DNA of 5,801 nucleotides, taken from NCBI GenBank assembly GCA_900771185.1, contig CAAGND010000286.1, forward strand, positions 1-5,801. The letters run 5' to 3'. A program made the translations under genes and the position numbers. Positions 5,749 to 5,801 of this stretch are shown here, piece after piece. Source of the DNA: Clostridia bacterium (GTDB taxonomy: Bacteria > Bacillota > Clostridia > Oscillospirales > Acutalibacteraceae). Numbering within the stretch: the stretch's first letter is position 1; each line of letters starts with the position of its first letter. The notes under the pieces are model-generated. The model made no database searches, had not been told where the DNA came from, and saw nothing but the letters and a program-made list of their open reading frames with translations.

Positions 5749-5801
5749 TCAATCCTTTCGCCCGTGAGGGCTGTTAATTTTTATGTTTATGGCTTCTTCC
5801 G
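5749..5801 (-). CDS. rimP: Probable 3' end of rimP (ribosome maturation factor), partial
   Basis: Only the last 16 codons would be present: EEAINIKINSPHGRKD and TGA at 5751-5749, 8 nt before nusA. The alternating EEAINIKI resembles the final beta-strand of the RimP C-terminal SH3-like domain, and rimP nearly always precedes nusA in Firmicutes; RimP helps 30S maturation. The alternative frame gives RKKP and a TAA at 5789-5787, leaving a 46-nt gap to nusA. The fragment is too short to prove either frame; the call rests mainly on gene order. Confidence 0.45.
   Translation of the reverse strand, partial: EEAINIKINSPHGRKD
5753..5758 (-). promoter_or_regulatory. Ribosome binding site of nusA
   Basis: AAAGGA on the minus strand is 12 nt before ATG 5740, slightly long spacing, and 0 nt from the TTG at 5752, which rules out that TTG. 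It overlaps the last codons of the putative rimP reading frame. Confidence 0.6.

Noticed and set aside
5741..5752. TTG start for nusA four codons upstream
   Set aside because: The TTG directly abuts the AAAGGA motif, leaving no spacing for initiation, and the family begins at the MDNKEFFEA methionine.
1..5801. Mobile element, CRISPR array, toxin-antitoxin, defence or biosynthetic system
   Set aside because: No repeats with spacers, transposase, terminal inverted repeats or system genes were seen; the coding sequence is fully explained by a conserved core operon.

Overview
The window carries one co-directional block of translation and RNA-metabolism genes on the minus strand, in the order (rimP 3' end)-nusA-rnpM(ylxR)-rplGA(ylxQ)-infB-rbfA-nrnA. 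This is the classic nusA/infB operon of Firmicutes. The ylxR-ylxQ pair between nusA and infB, the DHH/DHHA1 phosphodiesterase NrnA after rbfA, a NusA that ends after KH2 and Shine-Dalgarno driven starts all point to a low- to mid-GC Firmicute. Clostridia (possibly Oscillospirales/Ruminococcaceae-like) is my best guess from protein flavour, but the family is not proven.

Layout, following transcription from right to left: 5801-5749 is probably the last codons of rimP; 5740-4670 nusA; 4639-4367 rnpM; 4377-4042 the L7Ae-like gene; 4030-1586 infB; 1584-1225 rbfA; 1235-264 nrnA. Genes overlap or lie within about 30 nt of each other, so they are almost certainly one transcript with translational coupling. 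The proteins cooperate in transcription elongation/termination (NusA), RNase P modulation and K-turn RNA binding (RnpM, YlxQ), translation initiation (IF2), 30S maturation (RimP, RbfA) and turnover of short RNA/pAp (NrnA).

The only non-coding stretch is 1-263. It holds three things. First, a near-perfect extended sigma-A promoter on the minus strand (TTGACA, 17-nt spacer, TGATATAAT) that starts a new transcription unit running off the left edge. Second, at the very edge, a sequence that looks like the beginning of a T-box leader. Third, a compact set of complementary arms at 142-229, ending in a T-run, which folds better as plus-strand RNA than as minus-strand RNA. It may be a small plus-strand RNA or terminator facing the operon.

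The coding part is an ordinary conserved core operon. I found no mobile element, CRISPR, toxin-antitoxin, defence or biosynthetic system. What is worth checking lies in the 263-base intergenic region, plus a possible internal start in infB.
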